Assembly (NCBI GenBank): GCA_049324115.1
Contig: JBMOMN010000020.1
Span: 290,011 to 354,010, forward strand
Reading direction: 5' to 3'
DNA length: 64,000 nucleotides
Origin: UBA5796 sp040752455
Lineage (GTDB): Bacteria > Chloroflexota > Anaerolineae > Anaerolineales > Villigracilaceae
This document shows, one piece after another, positions 15,798 through 24,310 of the stretch; positions within the stretch are counted from its first letter, which is position 1, and each line of letters begins with the position of its first letter. The notes beneath the pieces were generated by a model. It was not told where the DNA came from. It did not search any database and was given only the letters and a program-made list of their open reading frames with translations. The position numbers and the translations under genes were made by a program.

Positions 15798-17187
15798 CGT
15801 AAACCCGGCACCAGTCCGCCGAAACGGACAGGGCGGCGATCAGGGCGGGCTGTTTGACGGGCGAGAGCATCAGCAGGTTTATATCATATTTGTCGAGCAG
15901 CGAAGGCCAGGAGGGGGCGGCCTCGGCGAGGGCGAGGTACTCGTCGAACTGTTCGGGCGGGTAGGCCACCTGGAAGCGGGTGTCTATCCAGACCGGGCGG
16001 GAGGGCAGGGCGAAGATCAGGTAGCTCGAAAAGGCGATGTCGCTCCAGAGCTGGCCGGGGAGGTCGTCGTGGCCGGACAGCCATTCGACGGCCTCGACCG
16101 GGGTGTTGTCGGCGTAAGGCGGGGGAGCCTCCGGCCACCACAAGTCGCGCAGGCCGGGCAGGGCGACCAGCGGCAGCAGGACGAAGATCACGGCCAGCAA
16201 GGTGTTCATGGCCGGCAGGTCGCCCCGGCGGGGACGGTCGAGCCAGCGCAGGGACCGTTCAGCGAGTAGGTAAGCCGTCAGGGCGGTGAGAATGAACAGG
16301 AACCAGATCACGTAGCGCATCCCGGTCAGGGCCAGCCAGCCAAATCCAATGAACCAGACCCAGGCCAGCGGGGTCAGGCGGCGGGTCGAGAGGGCGGCGA
16401 TCATGGGGAAAATCAGCAGCCAGAAGAAGAAAATCCCCATCTGCCAATTGTCGTTGACCGGCGGCCCCCATTCCACGCTCAGGTTCCGGCTGCCGGGGGC
16501 GAGGAACGTGCCGGCGACCGAGGTCCATAAATCCGGGCCGTTCGGGTTGAGCAGGGTGACCAGCAGCGACGCCCCGAAGACGAGCGCAAACTGCTTGCGG
16601 TCCCCCTTGCCGAAGGCCAGCGCCGCGCCGGTCAGGGCGAAAAAGAGCGGAAAGGAGCCGTGCAGGTTGGCCCACAACCAGGCAATGAAAACCAGCCACC
16701 AGGGATTGGACCGCGTCCCCTGCTCGCGCCGCCAGAGCAGCCACAGGGTCCAGGCGAAGAGCGGGTAGGCCAGGAGTTGCGGGCGGTGCGACCAGTTGTT
16801 GCTCCCGGCCAGGGCGGCGATCAAAATCAGCAGCGAGGCCGCCTTCGGGCCGGTTCCCGTTTCGCGGATCAGTTTCAAGAGCAGGCCGTAGGTGAGCGCC
16901 AGCGCCAGGCCGCGCAGCAGGAACGTCAGCGGCAGGCCGCCCGCATCATAAACCAGCCAGAGCAGGGCCGACGCCAGCCAGGATTGGTAGACGATCGGCT
17001 GTCCGAATTGGGTGTAGCTGTAGGTCTCGGTGACCGGGACGGATTTTTGGGCGAGGATGTCCTGCCCCAGACGCACGTACCACCAGTAATCGTTGGGCAC
17101 CAGCGGCAGCAGGAAGGCCAGCAGCAGGATGACCATCAGGGCCAGCGCCAGCCACATCCAGCCGTAAGTGCGGGAATCATCCGGCAT
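15742..17187 (-). CDS. Polytopic membrane protein, GT-C-like
   Basis: A 481-residue protein with about 10-12 membrane helices, then a soluble C-terminal part from about residue 385. An early outer loop carries PNDYWWYVRLGQDIL and TETYSYTQFGQPIVYQSWL. Its acidic residue placement recalls lipid-linked sugar transferases of the GT-C fold, but no specific family is recognised. It sits between a SnoaL-like gene and a GT4 gene, which supports a role in surface glycan assembly (inference). The ATG at 17187 overlaps the previous stop by 11 bp; a TTG at 17196 is less likely. Confidence 0.7.
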   Translation of the reverse strand: MPDDSRTYGWMWLALALMVILLLAFLLPLVPNDYWWYVRLGQDILAQKSVPVTETYSYTQFGQPIVYQSWLASALLWLVYDAGGLPLTFLLRGLALALTYGLLLKLIRETGTGPKAASLLILIAALAGSNNWSHRPQLLAYPLFAWTLWLLWRREQGTRSNPWWLVFIAWLWANLHGSFPLFFALTGAALAFGKGDRKQFALVFGASLLVTLLNPNGPDLWTSVAGTFLAPGSRNLSVEWGPPVNDNWQMGIFFFWLLIFPMIAALSTRRLTPLAWVWFIGFGWLALTGMRYVIWFLFILTALTAYLLAERSLRWLDRPRRGDLPAMNTLLAVIFVLLPLVALPGLRDLWWPEAPPPYADNTPVEAVEWLSGHDDLPGQLWSDIAFSSYLIFALPSRPVWIDTRFQVAYPPEQFDEYLALAEAAPSWPSLLDKYDINLLMLSPVKQPALIAALSVSADWCRVYGDPHAEIYARKYENTPCE

Positions 17188-17611
17188 GGGGATCAACGTG
17201 CGGGGCCTGGTAGGCCGGGGATTTGTGGACGTGGACCACCTTCCAGCCCGATTCGAAGCGGACCATGACCCGGCTCTCGTTATGGGCGGCGACGGCTACG
17301 CCCGAGGCCCCCGCCGTGCTGATCAACAGGGTGTAGCTGGCGATGGCGCAATCCCCGTAACGCTGGAGGCGCAGGTTCGACAGGTCGAAGCGGACCCTGG
17401 CCGGTTCCCCTCCCTCAGCCCCGAAGACCGTGCCGCGTTTGGCGTTGGCCTCCATCATAAAATCGTGGAAGGGCAGCCCGTCCAGGCGGTGCGGCGTGAC
17501 CCACCACTCGTAGAGGGTCAGGTCTTCGGCGGTGGTGGCGTGATAGGCTTGCAGGTCGTTTTCCATGATGCCCTGCAAATGGCGGCGCAAAAAGGTTTCG
17601 ATTTCGTCCAT
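17177..17611 (-). CDS. SnoaL/NTF2-like protein (CaMKII association-domain type)
   Basis: A 144-residue single-domain protein with the cone-shaped NTF2-like fold: DEIETFLRRHLQGIMENDLQ near the start, LYEWWVTPHRLDGLPFHDFM in the middle and WKVVHVHKSP at the end. The last two motifs match the family related to the CaM-kinase II association domain. These proteins often form dimers or rings; the substrate, if any, is unknown. The ATG at 17611 has AAGGAAGGA upstream and is preferred over a start at 17647. Confidence 0.75.
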   Translation of the reverse strand: MDEIETFLRRHLQGIMENDLQAYHATTAEDLTLYEWWVTPHRLDGLPFHDFMMEANAKRGTVFGAEGGEPARVRFDLSNLRLQRYGDCAIASYTLLISTAGASGVAVAAHNESRVMVRFESGWKVVHVHKSPAYQAPHVDPHAG

Positions 17612-17649
17612 GTTTATTCCTTCCTTTACCACAATCTTATCCACCAATT

Positions 17650-17860
17650 TTCGCTAATCTTGTGCTGGTCAGGCGCATGATAGACAAGATCCTTAACCAT
17701 TGAGGCACGGAGTCACGGAGTTTTCCCTTTGTTTTCTCAGTGTCTCGGTGTCTCCGTGGTTCAAAGGTTGTCCAACGTGCTTTTGACGAACACATAATCT
17801 ACGCCAATCTTCGCTAATTTTATAAGACCAGAGGTTTTGATTGGCGAAAATTCGCGCAGA
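17650..17860. repeat. Intergenic palindromic repeat region
   Basis: No gene. Two repeat types are visible: CACGGAG...CTCCGTG inverted segments (about 17704-17760), and AATCTTCGCTAATTTT with an inverted relative ATTGGCGAAAATTCGCGCAG (about 17808-17868), also echoed at 17647-17662. Confidence 0.5.
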
Positions 17861-18883
17861 TTAGCGGATGACATTTCCCGATAAAACTTGCAAATACGCA
17901 TCTACCATCTTCTCCAACCCAAGCGACGATTCGGCGTGGGCGCGCGCCCCGGCCCGATAACGCGGCAGGTCGGCCAGGATGCGGGCCGCACCCTCGGCCA
18001 ATCCCGAAATATCCGGCGGATCCAGCTTCCACGGGTCGCCGCCGTAGGGTGCGACGAAACCCGCCTCCGCCGGGACCAGTTCAGCCAGCGAACCGGTATC
18101 GAAGGCTGCCACCGGCAGTCCGCAGGCCAGGGCCTCGACCACCGCGTTCGGGCAGGCAGGATGGATATCCGCCGAAAAGAACAGGTCGGCCGACCGGTCA
18201 ATCTCCGGGATGCGCTCCCGCTCCACCGTCCCCAGCCACTCGATCGGGACCCGGCTGCGGGCCTCCCATTCCCGCCGCCGCGGCTCCGAGATCAGCCCGA
18301 CGACCGTCAACCGCATCGGGAGGCCGTGCGTCCCGGCCAGGGTCCCGGCCAGATTGACCGCGTTCAACAGCCCAATGTCATACCCGCCCTCCATCTCACC
18401 TTCGACGACCAGTAACTTGTAGGGCGGGTCGGGCGGAGTGGCAATTTGTCCTGCAGAATACACCTCCAAATCCACCCCGTTGTGGATGACGCTGGCCGCA
18501 GCCGGGACTTTGCCGTACCAGTCCTCCCACCAGCAGCGGGAAAATTCGCTCTGGTAGACGATCCGGTCGGCCAGGTAGCGGCGGATGTACGAAAGCACGA
18601 AATTCCCGTACTCGGCCCTGAGCGTGTGCCGCCACGAGACCCGGCGGCGGCGGTGGATCCAGTTGATCCCGTCCAGGCGCTGGACGATGGGGATGCCGCG
18701 CCGTTTGACGCCCCACAGCCCCGGCAGGTTGCGCGTCCCAGCCAGCACCAGCACCGCCTCGCCGGGATGCCTGAGGTCGTAACCGACTTCGATGCCCCGT
18801 TTTTCCAACCCGGCCGCAAACTTGAGCCGGAACGACCCGACTCCCCCGCCGGTGGCTTTGGGATAGATGCAGATGCGTCGCAT
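17861..18883 (-). CDS. Glycosyltransferase, GT4-like
   Basis: A 340-residue GT-B fold glycosyltransferase. Visible segments are YPKATGGGVGSFRLKFAAGL at the N-terminus, ASVIHNGVDLEVY, MRLTVVGLISEPRR, and HPACPNAVVEALACGLPVAAFDTG with the E-x7-E-like nucleotide-sugar site. The acceptor is unknown; a surface polysaccharide is likely. The ATG at 18883 is chosen because a TATAAT box ends only 6 nt upstream, which suggests a leaderless transcript. Longer in-frame starts run through that box into repeat sequence. Confidence 0.85.
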   Translation of the reverse strand: MRRICIYPKATGGGVGSFRLKFAAGLEKRGIEVGYDLRHPGEAVLVLAGTRNLPGLWGVKRRGIPIVQRLDGINWIHRRRRVSWRHTLRAEYGNFVLSYIRRYLADRIVYQSEFSRCWWEDWYGKVPAAASVIHNGVDLEVYSAGQIATPPDPPYKLLVVEGEMEGGYDIGLLNAVNLAGTLAGTHGLPMRLTVVGLISEPRRREWEARSRVPIEWLGTVERERIPEIDRSADLFFSADIHPACPNAVVEALACGLPVAAFDTGSLAELVPAEAGFVAPYGGDPWKLDPPDISGLAEGAARILADLPRYRAGARAHAESSLGLEKMVDAYLQVLSGNVIR

Positions 18884-18889
18884 GGAATC

Positions 18890-18895
18890 ATTATA
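18890..18895 (-). promoter_or_regulatory. -10 box of a leaderless transcript (GT4 gene)
   Basis: TATAAT on the minus strand, 6 nt from the ATG at 18883 with no ribosome site between. Transcription should start at or next to the first codon. Confidence 0.55.
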
Positions 18896-18924
18896 CCGCC
18901 GAGCACCCGACCGCCAAAGCGACC

Positions 18925-19060
18925 CGGACTCCAAAGTCTCCCGACTTTGGCGCAAAAGACTTCCGCAATCTTGCAAATAAACTTCGGAAGTCTCCCGGAA
19001 AGATTTCCGGTCGTAAAGGCTCCAAAAAGACTTCCGAAGTCTGCCAAAAAATCATGGTAT
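18925..19060. repeat. Palindromic repeats related to the 9.7-kb and 50.7-kb repeats
   Basis: ACTCCAAAGTCTCCCGACTTTGG (18929-18951) shares the core of the longer repeats at 9737-9831 and 50664-50759. It is followed by three related ACTTCCGAAGTCT-type palindromes. No gene. Confidence 0.55.
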
Positions 19061-19091
19061 CCTTAAACAACTTTTCCAGTGGAGCGTGCGA

Positions 19092-19730
19092 ATGTACACC
19101 ATCATCGAGGGCGTGATCGGGGTCGGGAAAACCTCATTGGCCCGGCTGCTTCAACCGGCTTTCGAGGCCGAAATCCTGCTCGAAATCTTCGAAGAAAACC
19201 CCTTCCTCTCCGATTTCTACGCCGACCGGGAGCGTTACGCCTTCCAGACCCAGATGTTCTTCCTGCTCAGCCGCTACCACCAGCAGCGGCGCGGCGTGCC
19301 CGAAATCCTGAAATCGGGAAAAAGCCTCATCTCGGATTACTCCTTTGCCAAAGACAGCCTGTTCGCCCGCATCAACCTCGAAGGCGACGAACTGGATATG
19401 TACCACCGCATCCACGAGGCCCTGGCCGAGAAGATCCCCCACCCCGACCTGATCGTCTACCTGCGGGCCGACACCGACGTGCTGATGCAGCGCATCGCCC
19501 TGCGCGACCGCCCCTACGAACGCCACATGGAACGCGACTACATCCACCGCCTCAACCTGGCCTACGAGGATTTCTTCTCCCATCCCTACGACCACACCCC
19601 GGTGCTGACCATAGACAGCAATCCGCTGGATTTCGTCCACAACCCCGAACACCTGAAACTGATCGAGAACCGCATCCGCGAGGCGCTGGGGCTGTCACCC
19701 TTCCAGCCGGCGCTGCTCGCCAACGATTAG
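19092..19730 (+). CDS. Deoxynucleoside kinase (dGK/dAK type)
   Basis: A 212-residue P-loop kinase: EGVIGVGKTS (residues 6-15), EENPFLSDFY, LISDYSFAKDSLFA (in place of the DRS motif) and RDRPYERHMERDYI (lid arginines). The family phosphorylates purine or pyrimidine deoxynucleosides for salvage; the SDY-x-FxKD form is that of Gram-positive deoxyguanosine/deoxyadenosine kinases. The ATG at 19092 lies 7 nt after GGAG; an in-frame GTG at 19086 is too close. The next gene follows by 8 nt. Confidence 0.88.
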   Translation: MYTIIEGVIGVGKTSLARLLQPAFEAEILLEIFEENPFLSDFYADRERYAFQTQMFFLLSRYHQQRRGVPEILKSGKSLISDYSFAKDSLFARINLEGDELDMYHRIHEALAEKIPHPDLIVYLRADTDVLMQRIALRDRPYERHMERDYIHRLNLAYEDFFSHPYDHTPVLTIDSNPLDFVHNPEHLKLIENRIREALGLSPFQPALLAND

Positions 19731-19738
19731 GGAGGTCC

Positions 19739-20752
19739 ATGCGCGTCACCAGAGACACCCTGCTCAAACTCGCCCGGCAGACCGTCCAGGAGCGGATGGA
19801 CGCCGACAAAGGCATCCTCGCCGCCTACCTGACCGGTTCGCTGCTCGGCGAGGACCCCTTCCTGGGCGGCGCGGCCGACATCGACCTGGTCTTCGTCCAC
19901 CACAGCGCGCCGCCAGCCAGCCGCGAGATCGTCCGCCTCTCGAACGAGATCAGCCTCGACCTGCTGCACCGCAAGAAGGCCGATTACCAGCCGCCGCGCG
20001 AACTGCGCGGCCGACCCCGGCTGGGGTACGAAATGTACGACCCGCAGCTCATCCAGGAGACCGGGCACTTCTTCGAGTTCACCCAGGCCAGCGTGCGGGC
20101 CGGTTTCGACGACCCGGCCAACCTGATGCAGCGGGCCTACGCCTTCCTGCGCCCGGCGCGTGAGCGTTGGATGGGCCTCCAGTCCGGCGGGCAGGATGCA
20201 AAACCGTCCACGCTCGTGGATTATCTATCGGCGGTGGAGGACGCGGCGGACGTAGTCGCCGTCCTGACCGGTCCGCCGTTGACCGAACGCCGTTTCCTGC
20301 CGACCCTGCGATCCCGCGCCGCAGCGATCGGACGCCCGGGCCTGTCTGCCGGGATAAGCGGCCTGGTCGGCGGCCTCGACCTTGATCCCGCCCTGCTGCG
20401 GGAGTGGCTGCCCGCCTGGGAAGCGGCCTTCACCGCCGCCGGGCAGACCCACCGCTACGACCCTCGCCTCCACGCCGCCCGGCTGGACTATTACCGCCGG
20501 GGCATCGAATCCTGGCTGGACGGCGATACCCCCCTGGCCGCCCTCTGGCCCCTGCTCCAGACCTGGACCCTGTCCGTCCACGCCCTGCCCGCCGACAGCG
20601 GACACCTGCAAAGCTGGCAATCCGCCTGCGCATCCCTTGGCCTGGGCGGGGAGGGCTTCGCCGAACGGCTCGAAGGCCTCGACCGCGCCCTCGACACCCT
20701 GGACGAGATGCTGGAGGGGATGACCGCCCAATACGGGCTGGAGCCGATGTAA
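19739..20752 (+). CDS. Nucleotidyltransferase-fold protein, function unknown
   Basis: A 337-residue protein. Residues 25-60 carry TGSLLGEDPFLGGAADIDLVFVH, the G-S...D-x-D signature of the polymerase-beta-like nucleotidyltransferase fold (Ser34, Asp47, Asp49). The remainder is helical and matches no family I recognise. It may modify a small molecule or protein, or be a regulatory relative. GGAGGT precedes the ATG, and it probably forms an operon with the deoxynucleoside kinase 8 nt upstream. Confidence 0.7.
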   Translation: MRVTRDTLLKLARQTVQERMDADKGILAAYLTGSLLGEDPFLGGAADIDLVFVHHSAPPASREIVRLSNEISLDLLHRKKADYQPPRELRGRPRLGYEMYDPQLIQETGHFFEFTQASVRAGFDDPANLMQRAYAFLRPARERWMGLQSGGQDAKPSTLVDYLSAVEDAADVVAVLTGPPLTERRFLPTLRSRAAAIGRPGLSAGISGLVGGLDLDPALLREWLPAWEAAFTAAGQTHRYDPRLHAARLDYYRRGIESWLDGDTPLAALWPLLQTWTLSVHALPADSGHLQSWQSACASLGLGGEGFAERLEGLDRALDTLDEMLEGMTAQYGLEPM

Positions 20753-20761
20753 AATCTGCGC

Positions 20762-20850
20762 TGTCATTGCGAGCGCAGCGAAGCAAGCCCTGTTCGAGGG
20801 GAGATTGCTTCGTCGGGAAGAACACCCTCCTCGCAATAACAGGAGGGTGT
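20762..20850. repeat. Widespread TGTCATTGCGAG palindromic repeat
   Basis: TGTCATTGCGAG (20762-20773) and CTCGCAATAACA (20830-20841) are inverted ends, with AGCGAAGCAA and TTGCTTCGT inside. This is a recognised type of dispersed bacterial repeat. Its right end also takes part in a strong hairpin, ACACCCTCCT/AGGAGGGTGT (20822-20850), which could end transcription of the upstream gene. Confidence 0.7.
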
Positions 20851-20902
20851 CCATATATGGGGGTATATTTGTACTATTGACCACAATCCGGCGCGGCAAA
20901 AC

Positions 20903-21290
20903 TGTGGATAACTCGCGAATAACTGTGGATAACCTGCCCTGCCTGTGGAAAACTGCTCACTTGTTCGAGAATTGGCCTTCGACCCCCACCCCCATATCTG
21001 GGAGGGCGTTTCCCACCCTCCCCAGATGTGACCGGGGGCAAAACCTGTGGAAAACCCCGGCCCTGTTTATCGGCGTTTCTCCACAGGCCTGTCCGGGCGG
21101 GGGAACGGGATTTAACGGCAGATATGCCGGAAGGTCCGGGCCGCCCGCCCGCCGGTGGGGTGGAATCGTCCGGGCGGCGGGATTATCCACATATCCACAG
21201 GCCCTACTACGAATACTAAATAGAATGATTCAAATAGGATAATTGAATAATAAATAACTTGAATCATCCAAACAAATCCTGTACAATCAT
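20903..21290. other. oriC: Candidate replication origin: DnaA-box cluster with AT-rich unwinding region
   Basis: Within 300 bp there are seven DnaA-box-like 9-mers. TGTGGATAA lies at 20903 and 20924, TGTGGAAAA at 20944 and 21046, TTCTCCACA at 21077, TTATCCACA at 21183 and ATATCCACA at 21191. Three are exact consensus. A long hairpin lies between boxes three and four (about 20993-21029). Directly after the last box comes an AT-rich stretch (21206-21290) with a perfect ATGATTCAA/TTGAATCAT inverted repeat, suited to be the unwinding element. No gene overlaps. dnaA is not in the window, so this is a candidate only. Confidence 0.65.
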
Positions 21291-21337
21291 GGTGTAACTG
21301 TCACGCCCCTTTCACATTGTTCTTTGGGAGAACCATT

Positions 21338-21598
21338 ATGGACATGATAAAAGTATCTGCGAACTCCCGCACCTCCGCCGTCGCCGGGGCAATCGCGGGG
21401 GTCGTCCGTGAACACAAGCGGGCTGAAGTGCAGGCTATCGGCGCCGGCGCCGTCAACCAGGCGGTCAAGGCGCTGGTGCTGGCCACCGGCTACCTGGCCG
21501 GGGACGACATCCACGTCGTCTGCGTACCCGAATTTGTGGATGTGGAGATTGACGGGAAGGTCCGCACCGCGATCAAGCTGGTGGTCGAACCCCGGTAG
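21338..21598 (+). CDS. spoVS: Stage V sporulation protein S family (SpoVS)
   Basis: An 86-residue protein, MDMIKVSANSRTSAVAGAIAG..., with AIGAGAVNQAVKALVLATGYL and a closing IDGKVRTAIKLVVEPR. This is the small Alba-like SpoVS family. It is needed for late sporulation in Bacillus but is widely kept in non-spore-formers, where its role is unclear; nucleic-acid binding is suspected. GGGAG lies 7 nt before the ATG at 21338. It directly adjoins the candidate origin. Confidence 0.92.
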   Translation: MDMIKVSANSRTSAVAGAIAGVVREHKRAEVQAIGAGAVNQAVKALVLATGYLAGDDIHVVCVPEFVDVEIDGKVRTAIKLVVEPR

Positions 21599-21641
21599 AT
21601 CGGACGCACTCCACAGAGTGGGGGCGAGTGGTTTATAATCC

Positions 21642-21679
21642 GTCGGAACAGCTTTTTACAGGTTCACGGCTGTTCCGAC
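21642..21679. promoter_or_regulatory. 11-bp inverted repeat downstream of a TATAAT box
   Basis: GTCGGAACAGC and GCTGTTCCGAC form a perfect stem with a 16-nt gap. TATAAT (21634-21639) lies just upstream, so the repeat spans the predicted transcription start of the lamin-tail gene. It could be an operator or an mRNA 5' hairpin; it lacks the T tract of a terminator. Confidence 0.45.
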
Positions 21680-21701
21680 GTTACAGTTTACCGGAGAATT
21701 C

Positions 21702-24224
21702 ATGCGCCGCCTTCGCACCCCGTTCCGCTGGTTGACATTCATCCTTTTCCTGTGCGCCCTCCTGGCCGGGATGGTCAGTACGGCGCGCTCCGGGGTGGAG
21801 GCCGCGCCGCAGGCGCAACCTTCCTTGTCTGTGATATTTAGCGAAATTGCCTGGGCCGGAACTGTTTCTGATACCGCTGACGAGTGGATCGAGCTTTATA
21901 ACCCGACTGGTAGCGACATAGATTTAACTGGATGGAAAATTATTTCAGGTGATGGCTCACCAAATGATATTTTATTGAGTGGCACTATCCCCGCGGGAGG
22001 CTTTTTTATCCTGGAACGCACCGATGATACGACTATTTCAGTACCAATGGATCAATCGTATTCGGGTGCGCTGGCGAATACGGGGGAAACATTAAAGCTG
22101 ATTGCAGCGGATTTAACAGAAGTGGATACAGTCAATAATAATGGCGGCGCATGGCCCGCAGGGGATTCGGGCACTCACGCTACAATGGAACGCATTTATG
22201 TAATCCCCGATAATGATGCGAGTTGGGGCGATAATGACGGGATTACAGTTAATGGCACAGATGTTGCAGGGCAACCACTGGTGGGAACACCGGGTCAACT
22301 CAATTCAATTTGGCAGGTGGTTACTCCAACCTCCGCGATTATTAGTGAAGTCGCCTGGGGTGGTACGCGGGCCAGCCCGAATGATGAATGGATCGAACTC
22401 TATAACCCCGGTTTATTGCCCATTGATTTAGGCACTGAAGGCTGGTATTTGGTTGCCAATACACCCTCTGGTAGCACGCTTTACGTAACCTTGAGTGGAA
22501 TAATTGATCCTGGTGGCTATTATCTGCTGAAGCGCGGACGCGATGCAGTCGTAGACCCTGGAAGTGGGTTGTGTAATCCCAGTCCGCCAGCGCCTGATGA
22601 TGATGTGGAGTGTTTTGTTTACCAGGGTATCAATGAATTGCCAGATACCAATACAACCTTATACTTGTATAAAGGCGACGGGACGTTGGCAGATACAGCC
22701 AATAATGATGGGGGAGCCTGGCCAGCGGGTCAAAACTCTGGTAACTATGGAACCATGGAAAGGCTCGGCCCAACCATTCAACCGGATGGCCCTTTTGCTT
22801 GGGTAACCAATGTTAGCACTACTATGAGGAATGGCACGGACGCGGCTGGAAATAATATTCAAGGCACGCCCGGTCAGCAAAACTGGGGTTTCTCTGTTAC
22901 TCTGACCCCCACCCCCTCCAACACGGCCACATATACGATCACGCCCACTCGCACCAATACCCCCACGCCAACCAGAACCAATACCCCCACGCGCACCAAC
23001 ACCCCCAAACCGGTCGCCTCGCTCAAGGTCATCATCAACGAAGTGGCCTGGGCCGGCACCCAGGCCGACTACAACGACGAGTGGATCGAACTCTACAACC
23101 CCGGCGACAAGGCGGTCAACCTGTCAGGCTGGACGCTCACTTCCAGCGACGGCCTGTCCATCACCCTGACCGAGATCATCCCTGCCAAAGGGTTCTACCT
23201 GCTCGAACGCTCCGACGATAACGTCATCTCCGACATCGCCGCCGACCAGATCTACTCCGGGACCCTGAACAATTTGGGCGCGACCTTGCAATTGACCTCT
23301 CCCGGCGGCAGCATCGTAGACAGGGCCAACTCGGACGGCGGGGCCTGGCCGGCCGGTCAGAGTTATTCCCCTTACGGCACGATGGAGCGCCGGGCGGTGA
23401 TCGCCGACAGCCCGACAGCCTGGATCACCAATACCGGCGTGGTCAAGAACGGCAAGGACTCCAACGGCAACGCGATCTACGGCACGCCCAAACAAAAGAA
23501 CTGGGCTTTTTCCGTCACCCCGACCCACTCGCCCACCCCCACCATCACCCGCACGCCCACCAAGACCCGCACCCCCTTCCCGACCCGCACCAACACGCCG
23601 GTGCCGGGCAAGCTGGTGCTGAACGAGATCCTGCCCCGTCCCGGCTTCGACTGGAACAAGGACGGCGCGGTGGATGTCTTCGACGAGTACGTCGAGATCA
23701 TGAACATCGGCGGGCGGGACGCGACCACGAACGGCTGGCGGCTGGACGACGAAGTCAACCAGGATTCGCCCCTCTTCACCCTGCCCAACGTGACCGTCAA
23801 GCCGGGAGCCAAGGTCGTCTTCTACGCCTCCGAAACGGGCATCCGCCTCAGCGACGCCGGGGATACCGTCCGGCTGCTCTTCCCCAGCGGGCAGGTCGCC
23901 GACGCGTTCACCTACACCGTCGTCAAGGCGGCCGACCAGACCTGGTGCCGCCTGCCCAACGGGACCGGCAAATGGCAGACGCCCTGCTTCCCCACCCCCA
24001 ACGAGTCCAACAGCCTGACCGGCGCATACCCCATCGTGGAACAGGGTCCTTCGTCCGGCGAGACGCCAGCCTGCCTCTTCTCCGACACCCTGCCGGCCCT
24101 TTTCATAGATGCCGAGTGCTACATCTCCGGCCTTCGCATTTTCAACAAAGAGTATTACGGGTACAGCCAGCAGACCCCATTGTGGATCGAGGACCGCTAC
24201 AAGTACCCGATCATGATCTATTAG
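21702..24224 (+). CDS. Secreted lamin-tail-domain protein
   Basis: An 840-residue exported protein with an N-terminal signal (RWLTFILFLCALLAGMVSTA). Four lamin-tail-like repeats follow, at roughly 42-200, 210-395, 440-600 and 640-770. The first three share E-[IV]-AW-x-GT, DEWIELYNP, GGAWPAG and an ATMER/GTMER motif; the fourth opens LNEILPRPGFDWNKDG. The last three are joined by Pro/Thr-rich linkers. Such proteins are extracellular and may bind DNA or surfaces; no catalytic domain is seen. The first two repeats are coded by clearly lower-GC DNA than the rest, suggesting a mosaic origin. Confidence 0.8.
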   Translation: MRRLRTPFRWLTFILFLCALLAGMVSTARSGVEAAPQAQPSLSVIFSEIAWAGTVSDTADEWIELYNPTGSDIDLTGWKIISGDGSPNDILLSGTIPAGGFFILERTDDTTISVPMDQSYSGALANTGETLKLIAADLTEVDTVNNNGGAWPAGDSGTHATMERIYVIPDNDASWGDNDGITVNGTDVAGQPLVGTPGQLNSIWQVVTPTSAIISEVAWGGTRASPNDEWIELYNPGLLPIDLGTEGWYLVANTPSGSTLYVTLSGIIDPGGYYLLKRGRDAVVDPGSGLCNPSPPAPDDDVECFVYQGINELPDTNTTLYLYKGDGTLADTANNDGGAWPAGQNSGNYGTMERLGPTIQPDGPFAWVTNVSTTMRNGTDAAGNNIQGTPGQQNWGFSVTLTPTPSNTATYTITPTRTNTPTPTRTNTPTRTNTPKPVASLKVIINEVAWAGTQADYNDEWIELYNPGDKAVNLSGWTLTSSDGLSITLTEIIPAKGFYLLERSDDNVISDIAADQIYSGTLNNLGATLQLTSPGGSIVDRANSDGGAWPAGQSYSPYGTMERRAVIADSPTAWITNTGVVKNGKDSNGNAIYGTPKQKNWAFSVTPTHSPTPTITRTPTKTRTPFPTRTNTPVPGKLVLNEILPRPGFDWNKDGAVDVFDEYVEIMNIGGRDATTNGWRLDDEVNQDSPLFTLPNVTVKPGAKVVFYASETGIRLSDAGDTVRLLFPSGQVADAFTYTVVKAADQTWCRLPNGTGKWQTPCFPTPNESNSLTGAYPIVEQGPSSGETPACLFSDTLPALFIDAECYISGLRIFNKEYYGYSQQTPLWIEDRYKYPIMIY

Positions 24225-24259
24225 CAGGTTGGGATGAAATCCCGCCTGCGGACACCGAC

Positions 24260-24296
24260 CCGGCCATCTTGAAAAATGAGTTGGCCGGTTTTTTTC
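24260..24296 (+). terminator. Terminator after the lamin-tail gene
   Basis: CCGGCCA and TGGCCGG form a 7-bp stem with a 15-nt loop, followed by seven T. Confidence 0.75.
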
Positions 24297-24310
24297 TCCC
24301 CGCTGCGCTG

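Noticed and set aside
21642..21679. Terminator of spoVS
   Set aside because: The stem is perfect but no T tract follows, the loop is long and a -10 box lies just before it. Listed as a regulatory repeat instead.
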